Source of the DNA: Larimichthys crocea | Taxonomy: Eukaryota > Chordata > Actinopteri > Sciaenidae | Assembly: GCF_000972845.2 (NCBI RefSeq) | Contig: NC_040018.1 | Location: 20,233,868-20,297,867, forward strand | Reading direction: 5' to 3' | Length of the DNA stretch: 64,000 nucleotides | Shown: positions 35,531 through 49,164 of the stretch, piece after piece | Position numbering within the stretch: position 1 is the stretch's first letter | How the letters are laid out: the number at the start of each line of letters is the position of its first letter | Program-made: the position numbers and the translations under genes | The notes under the pieces: generated by a model | What the model saw: only the letters and a program-made list of their open reading frames with translations | The model's database searches: none | Told to the model about the DNA's origin: nothing

Positions 35531-37664
35531 CACCACGTTCATGTGACGTTGATGCCATGGAGTTGGGGAAACAAGATGTGGGCGAGTGTCAACCGAGATT
35601 ACACCCAACCGGTCTCATCATTGTGGCACCCACACAGCACATCCTTCTAACGTAATGTAAATAGTCATACAGCCTAAGGATGAAGACTTTAGTCCTCTTC
35701 ATCATTATCATAATTTTTATGATCATAATCTTCTTACCTTTGTTGTGGCCCCTTTAGGTCTCCTTAGCTGAATGTAATAACTCGACTTCGACAGAAAAAA
35801 GTAGACTTTGTTCACTGAAAGGAAGGCTGCTGAAATTTAATATCACATAAATGTGATATTAATTTTGTGTGTCCTGGGCAAGCATTCAGTGTCTCATATG
35901 AAACTACAAACATACAATACACAATGCAATAATGCCCAAACTGCCAATTTCATTGCGACTTTAATTTCACTGCTAACATTTATGACAAAGAAAGCAAAAA
36001 AAAAAAAGAGATGGTAAAATAGCATATTTCCTGATTAGGCAACATTAAGGTATAAATATAATCACGTTGTAGGTAACAGTTTGCACTGTAATGGAGCTTA
36101 ATTGCCTGATGCAATAGGGGGTGAATGAGAAGAATGGCAATACCCATAATCAGTGTAATTTCCATGTTTCTTAAATGTTCCATGAAATATCTCTGTTATT
36201 GCTCCCTCTGTGAATTCTTCAGTCATCTGTCATCATACACCAAATGAATGTGTATGTATGATGAGAATGCACATTTGCATATTTATTTTCCGCTATAAAG
36301 TAGAGTGTCTTTTTTTCTGATGCATTTTGCATTCTTGCACCATATATATATAAAATAATATTTAAATTTAAAAAATGCCTGCAGGTCTGCCAAATAGCAT
36401 CATCAGCAACAATGTAGGCCACTAGGGTGTTGGTGATCAGCAACATTTCCACCATCGTTGGGAATTTGTTTCTTGTGCTGATATACAATACATACATGGC
36501 TTGATGAGAGCATGTACTGGGCAAGCTACCCTGTCCTCCACTTTCTTCACCTCCTCTGTACTGATGCTCAACATCAGAGTAAAAGCTAACATTAGTATCT
36601 CTGACTGTGCCTCTCCTGTTTCACGTGGGAGCATAAAACCGCAGCAGAGAAATTGTGATCTGATTTTTATGGAACCTTCCAAGAGACGTAACATTTGGCA
36701 CATAATGGAATGCATACAAAACAAATACACACTAGTATGCATATATGTAAATGCACACATGCAGGCATGGACATGCATATGTATGCTTGTATTATGTGCA
36801 CAAACTAGATGGCATCAGTAAAAAGTAATAATAGATTTTGGACTTAACAGCTCACAGGGAGCAAAACATAATAGGTAGCAATGGCATTCACTGCGATTCA
36901 GGTTTAAGGAAAGGTGAGGAAAATGCATTAGTATTGACTGCCCTTCTAAGGAGTCGAAGCCACTTTAACTACAGCCGTCTTTGTTTAATTCCAGTCTGTC
37001 CCTTTTAGCAGTATGTGCTCTTTACTGTGACCTCTAATAAGTGATGTCATCAGCCATCACAGCTAGTGATGAGAGGACACTCCTCTGGGACAGCCCCTTC
37101 TCATCATCTGCTGTAAGAGAGAAACTAGGAATGTCCTCTCCCTGAGCCCTGGTTACCCAGCTTCCTTTGCATTTGCAGAAAAAGCCAAGCCCATGAGCAA
37201 TGTAGAGCATCTCTGTCTGTGTTTGTGTGTCTCTCTCTCGCACGCACACACACATACGAACATTGTTATGTAAACCCACCACATGAATATCTGTTATCTT
37301 GTCACATAAACATCCACTGGCCTGCCGCATGCTTACCCCCCACACACACTGCTCCCATGCACATATGCATATTTGTGCCTGTGTATGCCCCCCCGCTCAC
37401 CACACACACCCACACACAATCTTGCACTTGCACACGCGATCCAAATTGACAAATTGTGTGCTTCAGCAGACAGCTTTTGTACTTAGAAACAAAATGAACC
37501 CCCTGCTGTCACCAACACAAACAAACAACACACTTGGTGTGATTTGCTCAAAGTTCACCAGAAAGGGGCAGCGAGAAGACAAATTGCTGTTTTTAACAAA
37601 AATCTGATGGTAGAAAGGATGCTGAAGGTTATCATTTGTGCTAAGAAATTGCAAAATGACTGTG
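35528..37664. other. Non-coding stretch
   Basis: Contains a 12-bp-arm palindrome at 35837-35862 (listed separately) and CA-rich, interrupted sequence at 37235-37440. Several overlapping frames at 36219-36821 and 37034-37607 show no domain. Confidence 0.45.
35837..35862. repeat. 12-bp-arm palindrome with AA centre
   Basis: TTAATATCACAT, AA, ATGTGATATTAA. After one mismatch, three more A/T pairs extend it. With a 2-nt centre it would form a DNA cruciform rather than an RNA hairpin. Confidence 0.85.
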
Positions 37665-40600
37665 TTTGAGTAGCTGTGGCTTGGCAGCTTGTGATTTTCA
37701 GTCTGCAGCAGATCTGCTTTCAGATATGTTGTGATATATGGTGAAGGGCTGCTATCCATTTATGTAATCCATAATTTCTCTGATGACATTTCACTGCACT
37801 TACACGTCACACCCAGAGGGACAAACACAATAAACTACTGAACATATTGTATAGTGCGTTTATGGAGTCATCAACAAGTCAGCAGTGGAAAATATTCCTT
37901 AGTCAATTTTACTTTCATGAGGGAATACATTGCTTTGGTGTGAGTAGCCGAGCACGCTATAAGTTCGAAGCAGACAAGTGTAGGTTTTGCCTGTAGTGTT
38001 GTTGTGACAAGGAGAATAATCACGTCATGACCAGGATGACATGGAGTTCAGTCAAGGAATAAGTGTATTAAAATCTACAAGGTTTGATGTTCAGTGCCAG
38101 TCTCACAGAGAAGATACTCAGTGATGCTGAAGAAATGTCAACAAACATGACAGTCAGTGGGCAAAGCTGGGCAACTAAGCATAGAAGACCTTGAATGAAC
38201 AGTTTGAATCCATGGATCACCTAGCAAAGTTCCATGTCTCAACAACGGCCAAATCATTGTCCTTCAGAATAAAGCATTTTTAGTTTTAACTTTCTTAAAC
38301 TGTGGTTCAGATAGTGTCTGATGATAGTGTCTGATTTTAAAACAAGCTAGAGAACCATCTTTTTTTTTTTTTAAACAAAGCTCTATACCAATATTAGAGG
38401 ACAAAGCTGTTTTCTGTTTCAACACAATAAAACAATGGATTTACAAGCCAAAAGCTTTCAGACAGTATAAAATGCAGATTCTGTCATCGGTGGGTGTAAA
38501 GATAACCTGCAGCCTATTTTTAGTGGGTTTTGGACCATTTAAGGTCCCGCACTACAAATTTAATATGAATAGCTATGTTCAGCAGCTCCTCTACAAATTT
38601 AGCTGAAGTGAAGACATGCAGCAATGTCAGATTCATGTTCATCTTTCACATTTATCATATCTTTCATACTTAAATCTAGCAGAATATTGCATCAACAAGC
38701 ATTTGAATGGGAACTATTTCCACTGTTTAACTTGTTTCACGTGCCAATAAACTTTGTTCCAGTGATACCAGTCCATTCTCCATTTCTTTATCCCTTAAAC
38801 GCAAGATCAACTAATTGGGTTATGCCAGCTTCTGTGTGGAAATCTTAATAATGTTGGTCATCTTTTTCAAATTCAAATGTTAATTAGTCTGGTCAACCTT
38901 GTCTGTGTCTGTTATTTATTTAGTAAGACACACAAACAGATGGACGGACAGATTCTTTGATGGTTGAGTGTCTCCGATTCAGCTGGTGCTTGACACTTAG
39001 CACAGGTCAGACACTCTTTAACCCAGTCACCCAATCTCTTAAAATCCACTACAGGCTTGTCTGCTCTAAATGAGAATCAACGAGGAGATAAGTACTGTGC
39101 TTACATGTGTGCCTCTATGGGTGCCCATCAGATTGCAGAGCTTACTTTGTAAATCAAGATGTCTGAACGTTGTCTAAGGCAGAGCTAGAGGGTTACTAGT
39201 GGATTGATTGATTGTATTGAAATGTGCGGGGTGACACAACCAGAAACCAACTGATGTACCAGATGGAGTTATCTGCATAAATGCTAAAGCATGGATTATC
39301 TCCTTACATATGAGACCTACTGACCTTATGCATATACAGTTATGGAGTCTTGAGAGTTAATGCTTTTATTTTTTAAGGCAGCATGGTATTTGAGCCTCTG
39401 TGGACTCAAGATGCAACCTTAGCACAGTGCACTAAAAGTTTGCACTTAAAATGGCAGAACTATTGTATTTAACTAATGTATTTACTACGCTTAACCATTT
39501 ATTTTAGTATATATAGCACTTGTTATTACTATGCTAATGAGTCATAAGATCAATACTGTGTCACTTTGTTTAGGTAAACGTTCACAAATCCCACAAGTAG
39601 TCTGAACCTGTGTCTTGAATTTGACAATGTACATGATCTTATTCTCATTATGTAAATCCCTTCTTAAAAGACCTCATCATCCATCCCACAGCTATTATTA
39701 TGAGACCTTTAATTTCAGGCTCATAACAAGGATCTGAGTGCTCTGTTATTATTTAAGTGTATTATTTATATTGGTGAGATTTTGCAACAACCACATATCC
39801 CGTGGTTTTTCCTCAGGGTTGATATTTTGGATGAATTGAATAATCTGGTTAAAGAGGCCAAACATTGTTGCATGCAAACACTGGAAAAAAAAAAAAAATG
39901 AGTGTGCAGTGCTAGGAGATTTCTGTATAAAGAGACCAGTGTACATTTCTGAATGTCATTGACATGCATGATTCCCCTCATGTCAGGCCAATTAAAACAA
40001 ATAGATGAAGAGAGACCTTCAGCTGAAACAGCCTGCGGTGAAAATCAATCAAAATATAAGTAACAGACAGTTTTGGCTAGATTATCTATTTATGGTGCCA
40101 GTTAATATATTGTAGCTTTGTGAGCATTCTTTCCCCTGGGTCTGTTTGTGGAGGGCCTAGATGCACTTGAACACATTAGAGCATGACCGTACAATCAGTC
40201 ACCTGCAAACAACATCAGCACTACACATTTACTCTTGTTGAACCTGCAATTAATGTACTCTAAAGGTTGCTGTATTGCAAGGAGAGAGTACAAAAACTTT
40301 AGAGTAAAAAATGCAACTAAGATTCATCCATTTAATATATGTATTAATAAAATATCACCACCGCCTCCAGAGTTGATCAGGAGCAAATTTGGCATTGCCG
40401 CTGTGTCATCACAGAGCATTTTCACTCCAAAATGTACATAAATTAATATACAAATGTGAGGCAGCTCTTCTTCAAAAATATGTTCATTAAAGTTAGCGTG
40501 AATTGGTTAGTCACTGACACATACAGTATGAAGGATGTTCTTAACTAAACCTGAGTTTCATCGATTTTTCAAGGATTTCAATTAAATACTTTAAGACATT

Positions 40601-41829
40601 AAAGAATTAGGAGATTTGATTTACTGCATGTTGAAGGTCACTCCACAGGCCACAGTGCAAACGTGCCCAGTCATTCCATTAAGCTTATTAGACAATATGC
40701 AGAAAACATTTGTCAGCTGGATTTGTTAGTTAGCCTTCTATAGCCACTGGCCACTGTGATGGATTCAATCAAGTTCTAATTGATAGTACGGATTTCTGAG
40801 GGTAAATGAAAGCATATTCAACTTAGGATCAATTGAAGCCATTGTGATGATTGAGTGAGCTGGTAAACTCCTTTTTTCAAAATTGCCAGAGCAGTGAGTG
40901 TAGTGCGGTGCAATCAATTGATCAGAATTTCTGGGACATTGCAGTAGTTGAAGTGGTGGTTATCGTAGAAGGCAGCCTATGACTAGTATTTGAGTGTAGT
41001 GGCTACTTGACCACAACAGCAAGTTAACAATCAAAGTTTCTAAAAACAAAACAAACCAAACTTGGCCTGAAGAAAAAATGTATAAAAAATATATCATAAA
41101 TATAGTAACCAATGTCATACAGCATAGTTTGTAGCTTTATATACACATACAATATAGAAAATAATTTCAGTACATGTTATAAAACTACTGAACACCCACA
41201 TTGAGGATGGTGGTAAGTAGTTTCAAAGTTATTCTGTTTCGATTTCTATTTTAGATAATCATTACAGATTTCCTTTGGTGAAATCAAGTTTAGTAATGGC
41301 TTCATGCATCAGTGGTTTTAATTAAAATGCAAAGAAGTTCTCAAATGATTAATCATAATTTAGAGAGTTCCCATTTGCTTTCCTCATTCACAAAGTCTTT
41401 AACAGGAGTTGGTTTGGAGTGAGAGCCTCAGCAGGCATCTTTAATGTATTCTTCCATCCTCAACGGCATACCGCGTTCTATTTTGTTCGTTCTATTTCTG
41501 CAACAATACACAAGAGCTTTAAGACGAGGCTTACAATTAGTAAATGTTAACAAGGGGAGGTTACATGTTCAATGAACAAGCTAATTGCTTTTAACCCTTA
41601 TGAGGAGTGCCTCAGATCTCTTGTTGTGTGTTCTCCAGCAAATGAAAAAGCTCCTCTATTGCAGATTGATAACAGATTCTGACTTGTCAAAATAAGTCAC
41701 TTTTTGCTTGTTTAAAAACTGATAGTAATGTGCAGGATGGAATATCAAGTATTGTTAGGTTTAATGTGGGGATATTTAGAAAAGAGTAGAATGTTAAACA
41801 TTATTTTTTTTATTTTATTATTATTATTT
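37665..41829. repeat. Direct duplication, copy A (about 4.2 kb)
   Basis: The block starts at TTTGAGTAGCTGTGGC and ends in the TTATTATT run near 41829. It recurs in the same orientation at 42009-46698. It is non-coding; the frame at 38624-38848 and the overlapping minus frames at 39749-39981 are shadowed by partial frames in copy B. A small imperfect hairpin GGACC-ATTTAA-GGTCC at about 38532-38547 is kept in both copies. Copy A has the smoother reading (no obvious single-base losses). Confidence 0.9.
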
Positions 41830-41877
41830 CAAGGCTGCAGTTACATGCAGATTTACTTTTGACACACAGGATCTACT

Positions 41878-41891
41878 CTGCCCCCTGCAGG
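41878..41891 (-). promoter_or_regulatory. CTCF-like core motif
   Basis: The reverse complement reads CCTGCAGGGGGCAG, which fits the CTCF core CCNSYAGGKGGCRS at every position. It lies in the 154 bp of unique sequence between copy A and the N run. The motif alone does not prove binding. Confidence 0.4.
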
Positions 41892-41983
41892 ACATCATTC
41901 ACAGAAACGTTTTTTTTACCCAGACATACATTTTATTACACGTTTTAATCAAAACAGGTTGATGCAGGTACATATAGTTATAT

Positions 41984-41993
41984 NNNNNNNNNN
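41984..41993. other. Assembly gap (ten Ns)
   Basis: Exactly ten Ns between unique sequence that follows copy A and the start of copy B. The gap size is probably arbitrary. Confidence 0.99.
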
Positions 41994-42008
41994 ATCTTCT
42001 CTCAACAA

Positions 42009-45000
42009 TTTGAGTAGCTGTGGCTTGGCAGCTTGTGATTTTTCAGTCTGCAGCAGATCTGCTTTCAGATATGTTGTGATAATGGTGAAGGGCTGCTACC
42101 ATTTATGAATCCATAATTTCTCTGATGACATTTCACTGCACTTACACGTCACACCAAGAGGGACAAACACAATAAACTACTGAACATATTGTATAGTGCG
42201 TTTAGGAGTCATCAAACAGTCAGCAGTGGAAAAAATTCCTAGTCAATTTTACTTTCATGAGGGAATACATTGCTTGGTGTGAGTAGCCAGCACGCTATAA
42301 GTTCGAAGCAGACAAGTGTAGGTTTTGCCTGTAGTGTTGTTGTGACAGGAGAATAATCGTCATGACCAGGATGACATGGAGTTCAGTCAAGGAATAAGTG
42401 TATTAAAATCTACAAGAGTTGATGTTCAGTGCCAGTCTCACGAGAAGATACTCAGTGATGCTGAAGAAAGTCAACAAACATGACAGTCAGTGGGCAAAGC
42501 TGGGCAACTAAGCATAGAAGACTTGAATGAACAGTTTGATCCATGGATCCATAGCAAAGTTCCATGTCTCAAAAACGGCCAAATCATTGTCCTTCAATAA
42601 AGCATTTTTAGTTTTAACTTTCTTAAACTGTGGTTGCAGATAGTGTATGATTTTAAAACAAGCTAGAGAACCATCTTTTTTTTTTTAAACAAAGCTCTAT
42701 ACAAATATTAGAGGACAAAGCTGTTTTCGGTTTCAACACAATAAAACAAGGGATTTACAAGCCAAAAGCTTCAGACAGTATAAAATGCAGATTCGGTCAT
42801 CGGTGGGTGTAAAGATAACCTGCAGCCTATTTTTAGTGGGTTTTGGACCATTTAAGGTCCCGCACTACGAATTTAATATGAATAGCTGTGTTCAGCAGCT
42901 CCCTACAAATTAGCTGAAGTGAAGACATGCAGCAATGTCAGATTCATGTCATCTTTCACATTTATCATATCTTTCATACAAAATCTAGCAGAATATTGCA
43001 TAACAAGCATTTGAATGGGAAATATTTTCCACTGTTTAACTTGTTTCACGTGCCAATAAACTTTGTTCCAGTGATACCAGTCCATTCTCCATTTCTTTAT
43101 CCCTTAAACGCAAGATCAACTAATTGGGTTATGCCAGCCTTCGTGTGGAAATCTTAATAATGTTGGTCATCTTTTTCAAATTCAAATGTTAATTAGTCTG
43201 GTCAACCTTATATGTCTCCATTTGAAAGAAAGTACTTAAAGTAGTCATTCTATATATCTAAGAAAAAAAGAAAAGATACTTTTCTGTTTTCCTCATTATT
43301 TACACCATCATTTTGGGAATGTTTCCCTTTATTAGGACAGTCAAATATTTTGTTTTCACTCTATTAAGTAAACTGGAGCATGGCAGGAAAAAGCAGATGG
43401 AACCTAGTATTCACATTTTGCCATTTTGATTGATCATTTCTCCACCTCTCCAATGTTATGTGAAGAAAAAAATATAGTTTACAATCTTGCCACTCTACAA
43501 TCCACACTGGTCTTATCTGGATGTTTTTATGATCTTATTGTATTCTTGTATTTTTCTTGCTGCAGATGACATTGTCTTCCAGTGTCTCTCAAAATACATA
43601 CTTATGTTTGTTTCAAATTGCAAGCCATCTGGTCATGTGCTTAAGAGTGTCGTTTATAATAAACAGGTTTCATTTTCCTTCCTCTTTGCTTGTGGAACTT
43701 TTATTTTGGAAGACATTGTGTAACTGTGGGAACTTTCAACTTGCCCAATTAAAATTCAAAGTGTAAAAGAGCTTGTCCAAAATTATTGTAAATTAGCACA
43801 GACAGACAGCTCTTCCAAAGCCACATGTACTTTTTAGTCTGTGTCTGTTATTTATTTAGTAAGACACACAAACAGATGGACGGACAGATTCTTTGATGGT
43901 TGAGGTCTCCGATTCAGTTGGTGCTTACACTTAGCACAGGGAGACACCTTTAACCCAGTCACCCAACTCTTAAAATCCACTACGGCTGGTCTGCTCTAAA
44001 TGAGAACAACGAGGAGATAAGTACGTGCTTACATGTGTGCCTCTATGGGTGCCATCAGATTGCAGAGCTTACTTTGTAAATCAAGATGTCTGAACGTTGT
44101 CTAAGGCAGGCTAGAGGGTTACTAGTGGATTGATTGATTGTATTGAAATGTGCGGGTGACACAACCAGAAACCAACTGATGTACCAGTGGAGTTACTGCA
44201 TAAATGCTAAAGCATGGATTATCTCCTTACATATGAGACCTACGATTAGCATATACAGTTTGGAGTCTTGAGAGTTAATGCTTTTATTTTTTAAGGAGCA
44301 TGGTATGAGCCCTGTGGACTCAAGATGCAACCTTAGCACAGTGCACTAAAAGTTTGCACTTAAATGGCAGAACCATTGTACTTAACTAATGTATTTACTA
44401 CGCTTAACCATTATTTTAGTATATATAGCACTTGTTATTATATGCTAATGAGTCAAAGATCAATACTGTGTCACTTTGTTTAGGTAAAGTTCACAAATCC
44501 CACAAGTAGTCTGAACCTGTGTCTTGAATTTGACAATGTACATGATCTTATTCTCATTAGGTAAATCCCTTCTTAAAAGACTCATCATCCATCCCACAGC
44601 TATTATTATGAGACCTTTAATTTCAGGCTCATAACAAGGATCCGAGTGCTCTGTTATTATTTAAGTGTATTATTTATATTTGTGAGATTTCGCAACAACC
44701 ACATATCCTGTGGTTTTTCCTCAGGGTTGATATTTGGATGAATTGAAATCTGGTTAAAGAGGCCAAACAGTTTGCATGCAAACGGAAAAAAAAAAAATGA
44801 GTGTGCAGTGCTAGGAGATTTCTGTATAAAGAGACCAGTGTAAATTTCTGAATGTCATTGACATGCATGATTCCCCTCAGTCAGGCCAATTAAAACAAAT
44901 AGATGAAGAGAGACCTTCAGCTGAAACAGCCTGCGGTGAAAATCAATCAAAATATAAGTAACAGACAGTTTTGGCTAGATTATCTATTTATGGTGCCAGT

Positions 45001-46698
45001 TAATATATTGTAGCTTTGTGAGCATTCTTTCCCCTGGGTCTGTTTGTGGAGGGCCTAGATGCACTTGAACACATTAGAGCATGACCGTACAATCAGTCAC
45101 CTGCAAACAACATCAGCACTACACATTTACTCTGTTGAACCTGCAATTAATGTACTCTAAAGGTTGCTGTATGCAAGGAGAGAGTACAAAACTTTAGAGT
45201 AAAAAATGCAACTAAGATTCATCCATTTAATATATGTATTAATAAAATATCACCACCGCCTCCAGAGTTGATCAGGAGCAAATTTGGCATTGCCGCTGTG
45301 TCATCACAGAGCATTTTCACTCCAAAATGTACATAAATTAATATACAAATGTGAGGCAGCTCTTCTTCAACAACATGTTCATTAAAGTTAGCGTGAATTG
45401 GTTAGTCACTGACACATACGTAGGAAGGATGTTCTTTACTAAACCTGATTTTCATCGATTTTCAAGGATTTCAATTAAATACTTTAAGACATAAAGAATT
45501 AGGAGATTTGATTTACTGCATGTGGAAGGTCACTCCACAGGCCACAGTGAAACGTGCCCAGATTCCATTAAGCTTATTAGACATATGCAGAAAACATGTC
45601 AGCTGGATTGTTTAGTTAGCCTTCTATAGCCACTGGCCACTGTGATGGATTCAACCAAGTTCTAATTGATAGTACGGATTCTGAGGGTAAATGAAAGCAT
45701 ATTCAACTTAGGATCAATTGAAGCCATTGTGATGATTGAGTGAGCTGGTAAACTCCTTTTTTCCAAATTGCCAGAGCAGTGAGTGAGTGCGGTGCAATCA
45801 ATTGATCAAAATTTCTGGGACATGCAGTAGTTGAAGTGGTGGTTATGTGAGAAGGCAGCCTATGACTAGTATTTGAGTGTAGTGGCACTTGACCACAACA
45901 GCAAGTTAACAATCAAAGTTTCTAAAAACAAAACAAACCAAACTTGGCCTGAAGAAAAAATGTATAAAAAATATATCATAAATATAGTAACCAATGTCAT
46001 ACAGCATAGTTTGTAGCTTTATATACACATACAATATAGAAAATAATTTCAGTACATGTTATAAAACTACTGAACACCACATGAGGATGGTGGTAAGTAG
46101 TTTCAAAGTTATTCTGTTTCGATTTCTATTTAGATAATCATTACAGATTTCCTTTGGTGAAATCAAGTTTAGTAATGGCTTCATGCATCAGTGGTTTTAA
46201 TAAAATGCAAAGAAGTTCTCAAAGGATTATCATAATTTAGAGAGTTCCCATTTGCTTTCCTCATTCACAAAGTCTTTAACAGGGTTGGTTTGGAGTGAGA
46301 GCCTCACAGGCATCTTAATGTATCTTCCATCCTCAACGGCATACCGCGTCTATTTTGTTCGTTCATTTCTGCAACAATACACAAGAGCTTTAAGACGAGG
46401 CTTACAATTAGTAAATGTTAACAAGGGGAGGTTACATGTTCAATGAACAAGCTAATTGCTTTAACCTTATGAGGAGTGCCTCAGATCTCTTGTTGTGTGT
46501 TCTCCAGCAAATGAAAAAGCTGCTCTATTGCAGATTGATAACAGATTCTGACTTGTCAAAAAAGTCATTTTTGCTTGTTTAAAAAAACGGATAGAATGTG
46601 CAGGATGGAATATCAGGATTGTTAGGTTTAAGTGGGGATATTAGAAAAGAGTAGAATGTAAACATTTTTTTTTTATTTTATTATTATTATTATTATTT
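42009..46698. repeat. Direct duplication, copy B (with indels)
   Basis: Same sequence and order as 37665-41829, beginning 16 bases after the N run. Differences are dominated by one-base losses, often in homopolymers or short runs (for example GCGGGGTGAC in A against GCGGGTGAC in B), with few substitutions. One 627-bp segment at 43210-43836 is absent from A. Leaving that out, B is roughly 100 bases shorter than A. Confidence 0.9.
43210..43836. other. 627-bp segment present only in copy B
   Basis: Copy A reads CAACCTTGTCTGTGTC. Copy B reads CAACCTT, then this segment, then GTCTGTGTC. It has no terminal inverted repeat, no poly-A or microsatellite tail and no clear target duplication. Frames at 43487-43766 have no domain. 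It is either an insertion/deletion polymorphism between haplotypes or sequence lost from copy A. Confidence 0.75.
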
Positions 46699-46846
46699 TT
46701 TAAAATAATAGTATTAAAGGTGAGCAGAGCGTGTCACTGGTGCTAAAGGCCTTTACCATTTCTGAGCAAACAAACAGAAAGCTCATCTGTGATTCCCCAA
46801 CAGGCATTTTCAGTGCAAAAATACTGGCTGTGAATATGTGTGTATG

Positions 46847-46847
<1 letters not shown>
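46699..46847. other. Short non-coding stretch
   Basis: Unique sequence following copy B. Nothing recognised. Confidence 0.4.

Positions 46848-46928
<81 letters not shown>
46848..46928. repeat. (GT)n microsatellite
   Basis: About 40 GT units with a GGGTGGG interruption in the middle (about 46886-46893). Confidence 0.95.
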
Positions 46929-46929
<1 letters not shown>

Positions 46930-49164
46930 CATGAAGCCTATGGATGAAGTCCAGAGAGGCCATCTGTTACGATCTCAGCTCGCCTCTCCATTTCCATACC
47001 CCCGTTGTTAACCATGCTCCTCTGTTCATCTCTCAATAGCCTCACTAACTACTGCATGCCAATAAAAACAAATACAAACAGACACTCATTGCATATATAT
47101 ACATAGTAGCTCCAGGGGCAGTGCTCTGATCCCTTTATTACCATTTTAAAATCCCTTATTAATATTATAGAAAATAAAAAAAATGTATATTCAGTTTTCT
47201 CTAATTATTCGAACATTAACTCTAACAATAGCTTATATTACATCCTGCACATAATTTTCTGGTAGCTGAGAATGGCTGCATCTGGATATACTAGACTAGA
47301 GCCAGACCTACTCCTCTGGAGTAACAGAAACGGAAAGCCAATCCTGGACTTGCCAGGCAACGATATGCTAACAACCAACAGTACATATTCACCTAAACAC
47401 ATATTCACAAAGAAACTCGAGTCAGGTCTGCAGTTGCTTTTTTTGCAATTATTTTCAGTGATACCACATTTCATGGCAGGAAAAATAGTCTGCAAAAATT
47501 CTGATAGTCAATTGATAATTCTAAGTCACTTCTTAGGGCAAAATGCCAAATATAATTTGATTCCATATTGACCAATGTAACGATTTGCTGATTATGAACT
47601 GAATATCATCAATTTGACTCTAAATGTTTGATTAGTCCAGTTTAAATGGATGTTTAGACGTCTTTTGACCTTATTGTTACCTTGTTAATCACCACAGTTA
47701 ATTTCCTGTTATTTGATTCTGCTTCTCCAATAGTGGTGGCAAACACAGATGAGTAGTTGTTTGGCTGTGTTCTTCGGGTAAGTTGTTATATACAGTATAT
47801 AAATAGTATGTTCCTCTTACTTGTAGATATGTGATCGACTATGACAGTTGGCTTAGGTATCTCTGTTTCGTTGACTTAAATCATTCCTCCCTCACACCAC
47901 ACCTGCCTAATAACAAGCACACTCACTCTCTGAGCTTGTGTTTCTCTATAGCATCTTATTTGTGCCTGTAATTATAGGCCCCAGTAAAAATCACTGACCA
48001 GGAATGGTTCTGTAAATAACTGCAAAAAGTATTGTCACAGCAAAGTCAGTATAGAGATTAATAACACAAGTTCATACTGTAGAACTCCATGATAATTGCT
48101 CTTGGGGGAATTCAACTTTGTGTATGTGTGTGCATGTGTGTTATGTGTGTTTGAAGGAGAGAGAGGGGAAAGGCAGATCATGAATACAGGTAGGGCAGCT
48201 GCAAGTAAATCAAAGCAGAGGCACATTTATCACTGAGGCTGAAACATAATTAGCCTATTGTAGTGAGGGCAGACATATTCTCCAATGACAGACGTATGCG
48301 CTGACGTTTACAGCTTAATTCCAGTGAGGAACCATCCAGGAGCTTATTGTATATTATGAAACATCCTTCATCTACAATATACTACATGTACTTGTGCATG
48401 TTTTGTTTGTGAAGTACAGTATAGTACGTGTCTTTTTGTGCACTTCTGCATGCTTGCAGTATTGTGTGCGCTAATTGGACTTCTACTCTTGAGTAAGGTT
48501 ATTCTTGCAAAAGTCAGGTCATTTTGGAGCTATATTGGAGTAAGCACTGCACATCGGGCATGTGGTACAGATGTTTAAGGTTAGAGTTAATCACTGACAT
48601 GGATGTCAGTGGAAGGATCTCGCAAGGACACATCTACTATATGTGTATATGTGTACGTTTGCACTCACTCCTAATGAAGCGGTCTCATGGGTGTAGTGAT
48701 CTCCCCAATGAAGGCTCTTCACTGTGTGGATAGCACAGATTAGAGAAGCCTCTCTGCTGCTGTGGTAGTTCATGAAAATTGCTGTTGAAGGAAGGAATCA
48801 GGAGAAATCAGCAGAGAGCATATCCAGTTGTTATTTTTGAGGAATAGATGTGACCTTATAAAACTAAAAAAGATGTTTCAGCTTTAAACCTAGCATACAG
48901 TACAGCTGTAGTTGCATATATGTATCCACTTTTATGTGGATAAAGGTGACCATGCCATTCATAGTGTTCGTAGCTTCTAATTCACACCAACCTTTTCTTA
49001 TTTCTAAAGGTTATCCATCAACAATGACACACCAAAACAACAATCCACAATTTAAACTGGTTTTATTAGACGTGTATGCCACTTAAGCCAGAGAGTCTTT
49101 ACACTGTTTATACCAATGTTAAACCATTTTAGCAATGCAAGCAGCTCTATAGAAGGCAAAGACT
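46929..49164. other. Non-coding stretch
   Basis: The plus frame at 47272-47571 (99 codons) has no recognised domain and low coding character. Nothing else identified. Confidence 0.45.

Noticed and set aside
35315..35655. ORFs with RERERE, CVCVCV or SLSLSL runs
   Set aside because: Produced by the compound (GA)n(GT)n array.
38624..38848. Paired ORFs at 38624 and 42927 sharing a C-terminus, which looked like a duplicated small gene
   Set aside because: They lie in the duplicated block. The frame differs upstream because of single-base indels, and there is no start-site or codon-level conservation.
39749..39981. Minus-strand ORFs repeated at 44674-44868
   Set aside because: Same duplication effect. 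The frame runs through an A-homopolymer and has no domain.
46700..46963. ORFs through the (GT)n array
   Set aside because: Simple-sequence artefacts.
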